From assembly GCA_964528595.1 (NCBI GenBank), contig CAZGTM010000020.1, positions 1 to 62,302 of the forward strand: a stretch of 62,302 nucleotides of DNA, given 5' to 3'. How positions within the stretch are numbered: the first letter of the stretch is position 1; each line of letters begins with the position of its first letter. The stretch is from CAYFKJ01 sp964528595. GTDB taxonomy: Bacteria > Pseudomonadota > Alphaproteobacteria > UBA2966. The position numbers and the translations under genes are program-made. The notes under the pieces are model-generated. The model was not told the origin of the DNA. It did not search any database and saw only the letters and a list, made by a program, of their open reading frames with translations. Shown here piece by piece: positions 8,718 to 17,239 of this stretch.

Positions 8718-9065
8718 TTATTCCTTCTCCATGGTGCATTGCAGAGGATGTTCGTTGCGGCGCGACAGGTCGACGACCTGGGTAACCTTGGTCTCGGCGA
8801 CTTCGTAGGTGTAGACACCACACACGCCGACGCCCTTCTGGTGGACGTGCAGCATGATCTGCGTGGCTTCCTCGGTCGCCTTGTGAAACACGCGCTCGAG
8901 GATGCGAACGACGAATTCCATGGGCGTGTAGTCGTCGTTGAGCAACAACACCTTGTACATTGACGGTTTCTTGGTCTTCGGCGCCGTTCTTGTTGCTACA
9001 GCGGTATCGTTACCGCCACCGCCAGGCAGATTAGTGTCGGTGCCTTTGTCTTTTCTTTGCGTCAT
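8718..9065 (-). CDS. clpS: ATP-dependent Clp protease adaptor ClpS
   Basis: 115 residues from the ATG at 9065 (a TTG at 9074 would add three). After a disordered N-terminus of about 35 residues comes the core LLNDDYTPMEFVVRIL, whose Asn-Asp pair binds N-degron amines, then GVCGVYTYEVAETK, the ClpA-contact region. ClpS hands N-end-rule substrates to ClpA. The stop is 1 nt before the clpA GTG, implying co-translation. Confidence 0.95.
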   Translation of the reverse strand: MTQRKDKGTDTNLPGGGGNDTAVATRTAPKTKKPSMYKVLLLNDDYTPMEFVVRILERVFHKATEEATQIMLHVHQKGVGVCGVYTYEVAETKVTQVVDLSRRNEHPLQCTMEKE

Positions 9066-9433
9066 TTCTCTCAATCGTCGGTCTTGGTCGGGCCGGTTCT
9101 GCTCGCACGGAACCTAGTGTGGCATCCATGTTAGCCAAATTGTGTCTGGAATAATAACAGAGTCCGGTTACCGCCGCCTTAAACTTCATGTGAGTTATAT
9201 CGGGGCGCCGGAGGCGGATTCCAAGGCCGTTCCGCCACCCGATGTCGGATTTTGGACAAAAAAGAGCCCGGTCGGGGGAGGATGACCGGGCTCATAATGG
9301 AGACATCGCCGTTATGCGGCCTGTCTCGAGGAGCCTTCCCGGGGGAGGGAGGAGGCTCCTTGGGGTGGATGAATTTGGCCAAATACGCAGCCGCACCGTC
9401 CCCGGCGCTGTCGAAAAGCGACCTATGTGGGCT
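9066..9433. other. Intergenic region between phasin 3' end and clpS
   Basis: Both flanking genes are on the minus strand, so this 368-bp region holds the phasin terminator (9257-9293), a second hairpin nearer the phasin stop (arms AGGAGCC/GGCTCCT, 9329-9335/9354-9360), and presumably the clpS promoter between about 9090 and 9200. A 67-codon minus frame at 9179-9382 crosses both hairpins and was not accepted as a gene. Confidence 0.5.
9257..9293 (-). terminator. Rho-independent terminator of the phasin gene
   Basis: A perfect 10-bp stem GAGCCCGGTC/GACCGGGCTC (arms 9284-9293 and 9264-9273) with a 10-nt loop, followed on the minus strand by six U residues (9258-9263). It lies about 140 nt downstream of the phasin stop and upstream of clpS, isolating the two transcripts. 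Confidence 0.85.
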
Positions 9434-9961
9434 TTACGACACGAAAGGCTTGACGAACGTCTCCATGGCAACGTTGGTCCGCGCGGTAACCGGCGCGAAG
9501 GCGTCGTTGGCCAACTTGGTGGACATTTCGCCGATCTTGGTGGTCCGGGCGACCATGGCGTCGAAAGACGTCTTGGCGAACTCGGTCTGCATTTCGATGA
9601 CTTCCTGCGGCGACTTGGCGGCCATCAGCTTGCCGAAAACGGCCATCTGGTCAGCCATCGCGGTCTTGGCGTAGTCAACGATCTCGGCATTGATTTCCTC
9701 GACACCCTTGGTGGCGACGGTGCCGGCTTCGACGGCGGCTTCAACGTTTTCCTTGCCGAAAGTCGCGACCTGGTCGTAACCCTTGGCGGCGGCGTCAGCC
9801 TGCTCCTTGCCGAAGGCGAAAGCCTTCTCGTAACCCTTGGTGGCGTTCTCGGTGCCGGTTTTGACGATGTTCTCGACGGTTTCCTTGCCGGCGGCAGCGA
9901 CCGCGTCGATGGTCTTCGCGGCGGCGTCCATGGCGGCCTTGTTTGAAGTTGCTTTAGCCAT
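9434..9961 (-). CDS. Phasin family protein (PHB granule-associated)
   Basis: 175 residues, Ala/Lys/Glu-rich and almost entirely helical, matching phasin_2-type proteins that coat polyhydroxyalkanoate granules. Signs are repeated GKE/ATKGYEKAFAFGKEQ heptad-like stretches and the conserved MAVFGKLMAAKSPQEVIEMQ, with EFAKTSFDAM following. GAGGGA lies about 10 nt before the ATG. The gene is monocistronic: a good terminator follows, and a promoter with paired TGC-rich PhaR-like sites precedes it. This implies that the cell stores PHB, which fits the acetoacetate-forming leucine pathway elsewhere in the window. Confidence 0.92.
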   Translation of the reverse strand: MAKATSNKAAMDAAAKTIDAVAAAGKETVENIVKTGTENATKGYEKAFAFGKEQADAAAKGYDQVATFGKENVEAAVEAGTVATKGVEEINAEIVDYAKTAMADQMAVFGKLMAAKSPQEVIEMQTEFAKTSFDAMVARTTKIGEMSTKLANDAFAPVTARTNVAMETFVKPFVS

Positions 9962-10080
9962 TGTGCTGTTCCCTCTGGGGCTTGATGTTTCTCAAATGGG
10001 CCGGCCGAACTTGGGTCCGATCAACCCTTAAACCTGATAAATTCCGTTGCGCGGTGCTAGGAATATCGCTCTCGATAACC

Positions 10081-10097
10081 TTTGCTGCACCGCAACA
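10081..10097. promoter_or_regulatory. PhaR-like operator copy 1
   Basis: TGCTGCACCGCAA lies within 10081-10097. It matches the reverse complement of the site at 10141-10155 at 12 of 13 positions. TGC-rich sites of this type are known targets of the PHB-responsive repressor PhaR. It overlaps the predicted phasin transcription start, a position suited to repression. Assignment to PhaR is inference. Confidence 0.55.
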
Positions 10098-10104
10098 TGA
10101 GAGA

Positions 10105-10133
10105 AATATGTATATTCCTTATAGTGTTGTCAA
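10105..10133 (-). promoter_or_regulatory. Predicted sigma-70 promoter of the phasin gene
   Basis: On the minus strand a consensus -35 TTGACA (10133-10128) is followed after exactly 17 nt by CATATT (10110-10105), four of six matches to the -10 consensus. Transcription would begin near 10098, leaving an untranslated leader of about 137 nt. The promoter is bracketed by two opposed TGC-rich operators. Confidence 0.6.
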
Positions 10134-10140
10134 TGATTTT

Positions 10141-10155
10141 TTTGCAGTGCAGCAT
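10141..10155. promoter_or_regulatory. PhaR-like operator copy 2
   Basis: The plus strand reads TTTGCAGTGCAGCAT, i.e. ATGCTGCACTGCAAA on the phasin coding strand. It lies just upstream of the -35 box and is inverted relative to copy 1. Two looser copies follow at 10162-10173 and 10179-10192. Confidence 0.55.
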
Positions 10156-10395
10156 AATAAATGCCGCACTGCGTCAAATTGCCCCACTGCGAGTTGCCGG
10201 ACAGTTCGAAAGGGGCATTCCCGAAGACCTGGACAAATCAGCTATTGCTTTGAAATTAACTCAAAATTAGGCTTACTCCCGCATTGTCGTCTGGGCCTGA
10301 CACAGAGTGCCTGATCAGCGGTGTGACGTGACATGCGAGCCCAACCGGTAAATGCCCTACCGGAAAAATGATGTGGTCGAGGGGAACAACGGCGG

Positions 10396-11739
10396 ATGAA
10401 GTCTGCGACCGGCTTAGTTTGGATTACTTTCTGGCGTACCGCCTCCTGCCTCGTTGCCGGCTTGCTGATGGCCGCAATCCTGACATTTCAAACCACCACG
10501 CCAGCCGAAGCGCGCGTCAAATCCTTCGTCATGGACGCCGAAACGGGTGAAATCCTTTACGCGCGCCGGGCCGACCAGCGTCACTACCCTGCCTCGCTGA
10601 CCAAGATGATGACGCTGTACCTCACATTCGAAGCCATCGAGGCCGGCCGTTTGAAGCTTGGTGATCGATTGAAGGTTTCGCGACGGGCGGCCGGCCAGAC
10701 GCCCTCCAAGATCGGTTTGAAGCGCGGCCGGACCATCCGTGTCCGGGACGCCATCCTGGCTGTGGCGGTAAAATCCGCCAACGACGCCGCCACCGTGCTG
10801 GCCGAGGCGCTGGGCGAGACCGAGATCGAGTTCGCCCTGCGCATGACCGACACGGCCAAGAGCCTCGGCATGAAGCGCACCCGCTTCCGCAACGCTTCCG
10901 GCCTGCCCAACCGCCGTCAGATTTCGACCGCGCGGGACATGGCCATCCTGGGGCAGCGCCTGATGCAGGACTTCCCGCAGCACTACCACTTCTTCTCGGC
11001 GCGCAAATTCAGGTGGGGCAAGCGCACCTACACCTCCCACAACAAGCTGCTCAAGAATTATCGCGGCGCCGACGGCTTGAAGACCGGCTACATCCGGGCC
11101 TCGGGGTTCAACATCGCGACCTCCGCCAAAAGAGGCGGCCGGCGGCTGATCGCCGTGGTGTTGGGAGAGCGCACCTCCAAATTACGCAACCGCAAGGTCG
11201 CCCGGCTGCTGGACGTGTCCTTCCGCCGGGCCGCCACGCGTCATACCTTTGCGGCGAAAATGGCGAAACGTAAGACGCCGCCCAAGCCCAAGACCAAACC
11301 TTCCCTGATCGCCAGGCTCGCCGATCGCATGGGCCTGCGTTCCACCGAAGAAAAAATCAAACGTGGCAAGCCCGCACCGGCACAGACCAAACTGTCGGGC
11401 GGTTCAGGCTTCCTGAGCCTGCCGACGGATGCCGGCGCCCGCCCCGCCCCCGCCGAGGGCCAGGGCTGGTGGGGTATTCAGGTCGGCGCCTATAACCGCT
11501 ATGCCACCGCCCAGAACAGGGTGCATCGGGCCGCCGGCGCCCTGCCCAAGATCCTGATGCACGCCCGTCCCTCGATCGACCTGGTCGAGCGCAAGGGCAA
11601 GGAGGTCTACCGCGCCCGCCTGGTCGGCCTACGCAAGGACGACGCCAGAACCGCCTGCCGCATCCTCAAACTTAAATCAATCAAGTGCATGCCGGTGACG
11701 CCCGAGGGCGAGACGACGCTCGAACTGGCGCAGCGCTAA
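10396..11739 (+). CDS. Serine D-alanyl-D-alanine carboxypeptidase with C-terminal SPOR-like domain
   Basis: 447 residues. A signal peptide/anchor ends at about residue 39 (PAEA before RVKSF). The peptidase S11 domain has all three motifs: SLTK (S67, K70), SAN (127-129) and KTG (229-231). It trims D-Ala from peptidoglycan pentapeptides in the periplasm. A basic, proline-rich linker (about 285-350) leads to a C-terminal domain GWWGIQVGAYNRYATAQ...MPVTPEG that looks like SPOR, which binds denuded septal glycan. This architecture is frequent in Rhodospirillales DacF/DacC-type enzymes. The ribosome site is weak; the ATG at 10396 was chosen because the signal peptide follows directly. Confidence 0.93.
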   Translation: MKSATGLVWITFWRTASCLVAGLLMAAILTFQTTTPAEARVKSFVMDAETGEILYARRADQRHYPASLTKMMTLYLTFEAIEAGRLKLGDRLKVSRRAAGQTPSKIGLKRGRTIRVRDAILAVAVKSANDAATVLAEALGETEIEFALRMTDTAKSLGMKRTRFRNASGLPNRRQISTARDMAILGQRLMQDFPQHYHFFSARKFRWGKRTYTSHNKLLKNYRGADGLKTGYIRASGFNIATSAKRGGRRLIAVVLGERTSKLRNRKVARLLDVSFRRAATRHTFAAKMAKRKTPPKPKTKPSLIARLADRMGLRSTEEKIKRGKPAPAQTKLSGGSGFLSLPTDAGARPAPAEGQGWWGIQVGAYNRYATAQNRVHRAAGALPKILMHARPSIDLVERKGKEVYRARLVGLRKDDARTACRILKLKSIKCMPVTPEGETTLELAQR

Positions 11740-11799
11740 GGCCGCTTCAAGTTTCCTTTGTAACTTTCCTTAATCTCCCATAGGCGCTACACCTTTGTG

Positions 11800-13068
11800 A
11801 TGTCGATTGCCGATCAGCGCGTCCAGAGTCTGTCTGCCGTGCGCGTTATCCTGACCGTGTTCCTGCCATTCGCCGGCGGGTACTACATGTCGTATTTCTT
11901 CCGTTCGGTGAATGCCGTCATCGCGCCCAACCTGATTGGCGATATCGGGCTTAGCGCCGGCGACCTCGGGCTTTTGACCGCCGCCTACTTCATGGCCTTT
12001 GCGGCCTTTCAGATCCCGCTGGGCCTTTTACTCGACCGCTATGGGCCGCCAAAGGTGCAGTTCGCCTTGTTGATGACGGCAGCGGCGGGCGCCTTCATCT
12101 TCGCCATCGGCGACAGCAAATCGACGCTGTTCATCGGCCGCGCAATGATCGGCCTGGGCGTGTCGGGCGGCCTGATGTCGTCCTTCAAGGCGATCGTGCT
12201 GTGGTTCCCGCGCGACCGCATTCCCCTGGTCAACGGCCTGTTCATGGCCTTTGGCGGTTTGGGCGCCATGTCGGCCACGGTCCCGGTCGAAGCCGCCATG
12301 GCCGTCACGGACTGGCGCGGCGTCTACGGCGGCATCGGCATGGCCACCGCCCTGATCGCCTTCGTGATCCTTTTTCTTACGCCCGAAAAGGCCAACACCG
12401 ATCCCATCGAACCCTTGCGCGAGCAATTCAAGGGCATCCTCAATGTCTACCGCACCGGCCTGTTCTGGCGGGTCGGCCCGCTGGCCTTCACCTCGGCCAG
12501 CGCGGGCATGGCGATCCAAGGTCTGTGGGCCGGTCCCTGGCTGCGCGACGTAGCGGGCCTCGACGACAGCGCCGTGGCGACGCACCTCTTCCTCATCGCC
12601 CTGGCCATGACCTGTGGATTTGCCGCCATGGGCGTCATATCGGACGTCGCTTACCGCAAATGGCGGATCCCGCCGCGCACCGTCATGGTGCTCGGCGTAA
12701 TGGCCTTCACGCTGGTTCAGATCGGCATCCTGCTGGAACCGGTCACCATCAGCTACGCGGTCTGGTTCGTGTTTGGGCTGGTGAGTAATTTTTCGGCCAT
12801 GGCCTTCGCCGTGCTGTCGCAGCACTTTCCCGCCAGTCTGTCCGCCCGCTCGAACACCGCACTCAATGTGCTGGTCTTCGCCAGCGCTTTCGCCGGACAG
12901 TACGCGGTCGGCGCCATCATCGACCTCTTCCCCCTGGCCGAAAGCGGCGGCTACCGCCCCGAGGCCTACCAGGCCGCGTTCGGGATGCTGGCGGCTGTGC
13001 AGGTTCTGGCGGTCGTCTGGTACGTGGTGGCGGGACGGCTCGAGAGAAATCGAAACGTGGATGGCTGA
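11800..13068 (+). CDS. Major facilitator superfamily transporter
   Basis: 422 residues from the ATG at 11800 (a GTG one codon earlier is possible). About twelve hydrophobic segments are seen, with the N-terminal YYMSYFFRSVNAVIAPNL and the loop-2/3 motif GLLLDRYGPPK typical of MFS carriers. A central loop with TPEKANTDPIEPLREQ separates the two halves. Substrate unknown; the sequence resembles the broad MFS_1 anion/nitrate-like branch only loosely. It follows the carboxypeptidase by 60 nt on the same strand but a functional link is not evident. Confidence 0.88.
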   Translation: MSIADQRVQSLSAVRVILTVFLPFAGGYYMSYFFRSVNAVIAPNLIGDIGLSAGDLGLLTAAYFMAFAAFQIPLGLLLDRYGPPKVQFALLMTAAAGAFIFAIGDSKSTLFIGRAMIGLGVSGGLMSSFKAIVLWFPRDRIPLVNGLFMAFGGLGAMSATVPVEAAMAVTDWRGVYGGIGMATALIAFVILFLTPEKANTDPIEPLREQFKGILNVYRTGLFWRVGPLAFTSASAGMAIQGLWAGPWLRDVAGLDDSAVATHLFLIALAMTCGFAAMGVISDVAYRKWRIPPRTVMVLGVMAFTLVQIGILLEPVTISYAVWFVFGLVSNFSAMAFAVLSQHFPASLSARSNTALNVLVFASAFAGQYAVGAIIDLFPLAESGGYRPEAYQAAFGMLAAVQVLAVVWYVVAGRLERNRNVDG

Positions 13069-13082
13069 CCCCGAACCGGGCG

Positions 13083-13178
13083 CTACCCCCGGCCCCGGCG
13101 GCGTGACAGGTCGAGGAGATAATCGTTCGGCGGGATGTGGAACTCCTGGTAAACGATTGGCTCCTCGTGCAGCGACAG
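13083..13178 (-). pseudogene. Possible 3' remnant of an unidentified gene
   Basis: The last 31 codons of a minus frame ending at 13083 read like real protein (LHEEPIVYQEFHIPPNDYLL then DLSRRRGRG), while the upstream part of that frame is just the complement of the plus-strand ORF at 13180. It may be the tail of a lost gene. I do not recognise the family. Low certainty. Confidence 0.2.
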
Positions 13179-13179
13179 G

Positions 13180-13506
13180 TTGACGGTTCGCAAGGTCAAT
13201 ACCGGCGGCTTCGACGTCTGGCTGGCGGACGGCGGCGGCGGCGTCGAAATTGAAACAAATCTCGGAAACATGTCATTGCCGCTGGACGACATTGGTCTCG
13301 ACGATTGCATCATGGAAGCCGGCGGCCTGGCCCGGATGATCAAGGTGTTCCGTTCACCTGAGGAGATCCCGGGCACCGGGCTCTCGGGAGACGTCACGAT
13401 CCCGCTCAGTCCGTCAGGTGATAACCCGCTCTGGGTTTCGATTTACACGGAAGATGGTTTCCAGGCCTGGAGCAGTCCTGTTTTCGCCTACCGGCAGGAG
13501 GCCTGA
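13180..13506 (+). CDS. Small hypothetical protein, possibly a gene fragment
   Basis: 108 residues from a TTG with no convincing ribosome site; the frame is closed upstream by a TAA at 13150. The composition is protein-like (GLDDCIMEAGGLARMIKVFR, then NPLWVSIYTEDGFQAWSSPV). The C-terminal part resembles the end of large secreted proteins such as the DUF3604 type, where a '...NPLYVRVTQEDGHQAWSSPI'-like strand closes the protein. That suggests it is the surviving 3' piece of a longer gene. Neighbours are the MFS gene (same strand) and the convergent phosphohexomutase. Confidence 0.4.
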   Translation: MTVRKVNTGGFDVWLADGGGGVEIETNLGNMSLPLDDIGLDDCIMEAGGLARMIKVFRSPEEIPGTGLSGDVTIPLSPSGDNPLWVSIYTEDGFQAWSSPVFAYRQEA

Positions 13507-13517
13507 TACGGCCGCTC

Positions 13518-14930
13518 CTAAATCTCCGGAACCTCCACGCCGCTTTTCTCCAACTCGCGCCTCAGAGTCCCTTTCAGGCGCTCCAGGCCAGCCTGGTCCG
13601 ACGCCTCGCAACGCGCCACCAGCACCGCCTGCGTGTTGGACGGCCGCAGGAGCCACCAGCCGTCCTCGGTTCTGACCCGAACGCCGTCGATGTCATCGAC
13701 GGCGATGCCTTCGGCGCGCAGGCGGTTGCGGATTTCGCTGACGATTTCGAATTTTTTGACGTCGTCGCAGGCGATGCGAATTTCCGGCGTGTTGACGAAA
13801 ACCGGCAGTTCGTCTGCCAGTTCGGCCAGAGAACGGCCGGCTCTGGTTAACACGCCGAGCAGGCGGACGGCGGCATAGAGTGCGTCGTCGAATCCGTAGT
13901 AGCGGTCGGCGAAGAAGATGTGACCCGACATCTCGCCCGCTAGCGGAGCCCCTTCCTCCGCCATCTTGCCTTTGATCAGGGAGTGGCCGGTTTTCCACAT
14001 GACGGGATTGCCGCCCATCCGGGCGACCTCGTCGAACAGGAGCTGACTGGACTTGACGTCGGCGATCACTGTTGCGCCCGGGTTGTCGTCGAGCACGTCG
14101 CGGGCCAACAGTGCCAGCAACTGATCCGCCCACAACAACCGCCCCTGCCCGTCGACCACGCCGATCCGGTCGCCGTCGCCATCCAGGGCAATGCCGAAAT
14201 CGAGGTCTTTGTCGCGCACCGCTTCCTGAATGTCCCTTAGGTTTTCAGCCACCGTCGGGTCGGGATGATGATTGGGGAAAGTGCCGTCGATCTCAGCGAA
14301 CAAGAGGTGGTGTTCGCCTGGCAGGCGCTGGGTCAAAGCTGTCATCACTTCACCCGCAGCGCCGTTGCCAGCGTCCCAGGCCACGCGCAGTTCACCGACG
14401 CCCCCCGCCCCGTCACAGGCGGCGGCCAGGGCCGTCAGGTATTCCTCTGTCACCGGCAAGCTTCGAACGTCGCCCGCCCGGTCGGCGGCTTCGAAATCTC
14501 CGGCTTGGGCAATTCGGCCCAGGTCCGTGATATCCGAACCGAAAAAAGAGAGATGACCCAGCATCATCTTGAAGCCGTTGTGGTCGGGCGGATTATGCGA
14601 GCCGGTTACCATGATCCCCGCGTCGGCGGCATGATGATAGACCGAGAAATACAGCATCGGCGTCGGGCCGCGACCGATGCGGATAACGTTTGCTCCGGTC
14701 GCCGACATGCCCGCCACGAGAGCGGCTTCGAGGTCCGGTGACGTCAGGCGGCCGTCGTAGCCCACGCAAATCGTGGCGCCGCCCCCCCGGTCACGCAGTA
14801 CCGCCGTCGCGAACGCCATGCCCAAAACGCGGGTGTCGTCCACCGACAATGTCTTGCCGATGATGCCTCTGATGTCGTATTCGCGCAGGATCGTCGGGTG
14901 AAAGGTGTGCCCGGAAGCCAAATCGTTCAC
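13518..14930 (-). CDS. Phosphomannomutase/phosphoglucomutase
   Basis: 470 residues of the alpha-D-phosphohexomutase family, interconverting hexose 6- and 1-phosphates through a phosphoserine. Visible motifs: catalytic TGSHNP (S111), metal loop DGDGDR (250-255), sugar specificity loop GEMSGHIFF (about 337), phosphate-binding RPSNTQ near the C-terminus. The GTG start has GGGAG about 8 nt upstream, 12 nt after the ugd stop. As the third gene of galU-ugd-this, it would supply glucose-1-phosphate for UDP-glucose. The PMM/PGM class is often bifunctional. Confidence 0.94.
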   Translation of the reverse strand: MNDLASGHTFHPTILREYDIRGIIGKTLSVDDTRVLGMAFATAVLRDRGGGATICVGYDGRLTSPDLEAALVAGMSATGANVIRIGRGPTPMLYFSVYHHAADAGIMVTGSHNPPDHNGFKMMLGHLSFFGSDITDLGRIAQAGDFEAADRAGDVRSLPVTEEYLTALAAACDGAGGVGELRVAWDAGNGAAGEVMTALTQRLPGEHHLLFAEIDGTFPNHHPDPTVAENLRDIQEAVRDKDLDFGIALDGDGDRIGVVDGQGRLLWADQLLALLARDVLDDNPGATVIADVKSSQLLFDEVARMGGNPVMWKTGHSLIKGKMAEEGAPLAGEMSGHIFFADRYYGFDDALYAAVRLLGVLTRAGRSLAELADELPVFVNTPEIRIACDDVKKFEIVSEIRNRLRAEGIAVDDIDGVRVRTEDGWWLLRPSNTQAVLVARCEASDQAGLERLKGTLRRELEKSGVEVPEI

Positions 14931-14942
14931 CTTAAGAACTCC

Positions 14943-16271
14943 CTAGGCGTCGCCGGACGAAACGATGGTACCGCGGCCGATACCGGAATAGCTGAACCCC
15001 GCCTCGGCCATATCGTCCGGCGAATAAACGTTCCGCAAGTCCACCAGGGTGGGCGATTTGAGCTGGGTTTTGACGCGATCCAGATCAAGACCCCGGAACT
15101 CGTTCCACTCCGTGACGATGACGGCGGCGTCGGCGCCGTTCATGGCGTCGTAAGCGTCATCGCACCAAACCACGTCCGTGAGTACTTTGGCGCCCTCGGT
15201 CATGCCCTCGGGATCGTAGGCGCGGACGGACGCGCCGGCTTCCCTCAAGGCCGGAACGATATCGATACTCGGTGCGTCCCTCATGTCGTCGGTGTTGGGC
15301 TTGAAGGTTACGCCCAGCAGTGCAATCGATTTCCCCGTCACGTCACCGCCGCAGGCCGCGATAATACGGCCCGCCATGGCCTTTTTCCGTTCATCGTTCA
15401 CCGCCACGACGGCTTCGACGATTTTGCTCGGGCTGCCGACCTCGCGGGCGGTATTGACCAGAGCCATGGTATCCTTGGGGAAGCAACTGCCGCCGTAACC
15501 CGGCCCGGCGTGAAGAAATTTCGAACCGATGCGGCCGTCGAGGCCGATGCCGCGCGCCACTTCCTGCACGTCGGCGCCGACGTTCTCGCAGATGTCGGCC
15601 ATCTCGTTGATGAACGATATCTTGGTCGCTAGGAACGCGTTGGCGGCGTACTTGGTCAATTCGGCAGTTTCGCGGGTAACGAAAAGGACCGGCGTTTCGT
15701 TAAGAAACAGCGGGCGGTAGACCTCCCGTAGGACGTCCTTGGCCCGCTCAGAATCAGTGCCGACGACGACCCGGTCGGGCCGCATGAAATCCTCGATTGC
15801 CGCGCCTTCCCGCAGAAATTCGGGATTGGAGGCGATGTCGACGTCCGCATCGGGACGGCAGGCGCGGATGCGCCTTTCCACCTCCGCACCGGTCCCGACC
15901 GGTACCGTCGATTTCGTCACGACGACGGTATAGCCGTTGAGCGCCTCGGCGACTTCCTCGGCTGCCGAAAAGACGTATGTCAGATCGGCCGCGCCGTCAC
16001 CGCGCCGACTGGGCGTTCCAACCGCGATAAAGACGGCGTCGGCGCCCTTCACCGCGGCTTTCAAATCGGTCGAGAACGTCAACCGGCCGGCACTGACGTT
16101 GCTTTCCACCATGCGGCCCAAACCGGGCTCGAAGATGGGTATGTCGCCGGCATTGAGGGTTTCGATTTTCCCCGCGTCCTTGTCGACGCAAATGACATCG
16201 GCGCCAAACTCGGAAAAACAGGTTCCGGAAACCAGACCGACATAGCCGGTCCCTATCATGGCAATTCGCAT
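14943..16271 (-). CDS. ugd: UDP-glucose 6-dehydrogenase
   Basis: 442 residues, normal for bacterial Ugd/TuaD. The Rossmann start MRIAMIGTGYVGLVSG, the SNPEFLREG helix, and the catalytic loop GPGYGGSCFPKDT with the nucleophile C263 are all present. It oxidises UDP-glucose twice to UDP-glucuronate, using two NAD+. It starts 9 nt after galU stops and precedes the phosphohexomutase, so the operon encodes consecutive pathway steps, presumably for capsule, LPS or exopolysaccharide. Confidence 0.96.
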   Translation of the reverse strand: MRIAMIGTGYVGLVSGTCFSEFGADVICVDKDAGKIETLNAGDIPIFEPGLGRMVESNVSAGRLTFSTDLKAAVKGADAVFIAVGTPSRRGDGAADLTYVFSAAEEVAEALNGYTVVVTKSTVPVGTGAEVERRIRACRPDADVDIASNPEFLREGAAIEDFMRPDRVVVGTDSERAKDVLREVYRPLFLNETPVLFVTRETAELTKYAANAFLATKISFINEMADICENVGADVQEVARGIGLDGRIGSKFLHAGPGYGGSCFPKDTMALVNTAREVGSPSKIVEAVVAVNDERKKAMAGRIIAACGGDVTGKSIALLGVTFKPNTDDMRDAPSIDIVPALREAGASVRAYDPEGMTEGAKVLTDVVWCDDAYDAMNGADAAVIVTEWNEFRGLDLDRVKTQLKSPTLVDLRNVYSPDDMAEAGFSYSGIGRGTIVSSGDA

Positions 16272-16280
16272 ATTTGTTCC

Positions 16281-17177
16281 TTAAGTCCGCGCGGCAAATT
16301 CGTCGATGAATTCCTGCACATCCGCCTGCAGGTCATCCCGCGCCAATGCGAAGGCGATGTTCGCCCTTAAAAAGCCCGCCTTGTCGCCGCAATCAAAACG
16401 TTCGCCCTCGAAGCGCAGACCGTGAAAGGGCGAACCGCCGATCAAGGCCGCCATGGCATCGGTCAGCTGAACCTCTCCTCCAGCACCGCGCTGCATCTTC
16501 GCCAGGTGGTCAAATACGGACGGCTGCAGGATATACCGCCCGATAATCGATAAGGTGGAGGGCGCCTCCTCGGGCGCCGGTTTCTCGACCAATCCCCTCA
16601 CCTCGACCAGATCGCCCGACGTCGCGCCGATTTCAAGCACGCCGTATCTGCTGGTCTGTTCCCTGGGTACATCCATGACGGCGACGACATTGCCGCCGCT
16701 CTCGGCGTAGGCATTCGTCATCTGCTGCAGGCACGGCGTCTTCGACAAAACAAGGTCATCGGCCAACAGCACGGCGAAGGGTTCGTTGCCGACCAGATTT
16801 CTGGCGCACCATACCGCGTGGCCGAGCCCCATGGGCTCCTGCTGGCGGGTATAGGCGACCGTGCCCGCCGCCGGCAACCATTCTGCAATCGCTTCGATTT
16901 CATCCAACTTGTTCTTGCTGGAAAGCTGGTCGTGGAGTTCATAGGAGCGGTCGAAATGGTCCTCAATGGCGGATTTGCCCCGTCCCGTAACAAAGATGAA
17001 CTCTTCGATGCCCGCAGATTTGGCTTCCTCAACCGCGTAGTGGATGAGTGGTTTGTCCACGACGGGGAGCATTTCCTTGGGCATCGCCTTTGTCGCTGGC
17101 AAAAATCGCGTGCCGAGGCCGCCGACCGGAAACACGGCTTTGCGTACTCGTTGTGGAGTTGAAACGGATGAAGACAT
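16281..17177 (-). CDS. galU: UTP-glucose-1-phosphate uridylyltransferase
   Basis: 298 residues from the ATG at 17177 (a TTG four codons upstream is an alternative). It has the nucleotidyltransferase signature FPVGGLGTRFLPATKAMPKE, the LLADDLVL metal strand, VEKP and GRYILQP motifs of GalU. It forms UDP-glucose from glucose-1-phosphate and UTP and is first in the galU-ugd-phosphohexomutase operon. No strong SD is seen. A perfect 12-bp palindrome lies about 63 nt upstream. Confidence 0.95.
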   Translation of the reverse strand: MSSSVSTPQRVRKAVFPVGGLGTRFLPATKAMPKEMLPVVDKPLIHYAVEEAKSAGIEEFIFVTGRGKSAIEDHFDRSYELHDQLSSKNKLDEIEAIAEWLPAAGTVAYTRQQEPMGLGHAVWCARNLVGNEPFAVLLADDLVLSKTPCLQQMTNAYAESGGNVVAVMDVPREQTSRYGVLEIGATSGDLVEVRGLVEKPAPEEAPSTLSIIGRYILQPSVFDHLAKMQRGAGGEVQLTDAMAALIGGSPFHGLRFEGERFDCGDKAGFLRANIAFALARDDLQADVQEFIDEFAART

Positions 17178-17239
17178 ATTTGATTTCAATTGCTTAATAA
17201 ATTAGCGGCGGATACGCCATCAGGAACTGTTCGGCAGTT

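Larger units (their letters stand above)
9962..10395. other. Divergent regulatory region between phasin and D,D-carboxypeptidase genes
   Basis: This 434-bp region is more A/T-rich than its surroundings. It contains the phasin promoter (10105-10133), two high-similarity TGC-rich operators and two weaker copies (10162-10173, 10179-10192), and, close to the carboxypeptidase start, a small stem CCGGTA/TACCGG (10339-10357). Short frames across it have no homology I recognise and no ribosome sites. Confidence 0.6.

Noticed and set aside
9179..9382. 67-codon minus frame between clpS and phasin
   Set aside because: It crosses the phasin terminator and a second hairpin and has no homology I can see.
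9961..10314. 117-codon plus frame in the phasin upstream region
   Set aside because: Overlaps the phasin promoter and operators; no start signal and unlike a protein in composition.
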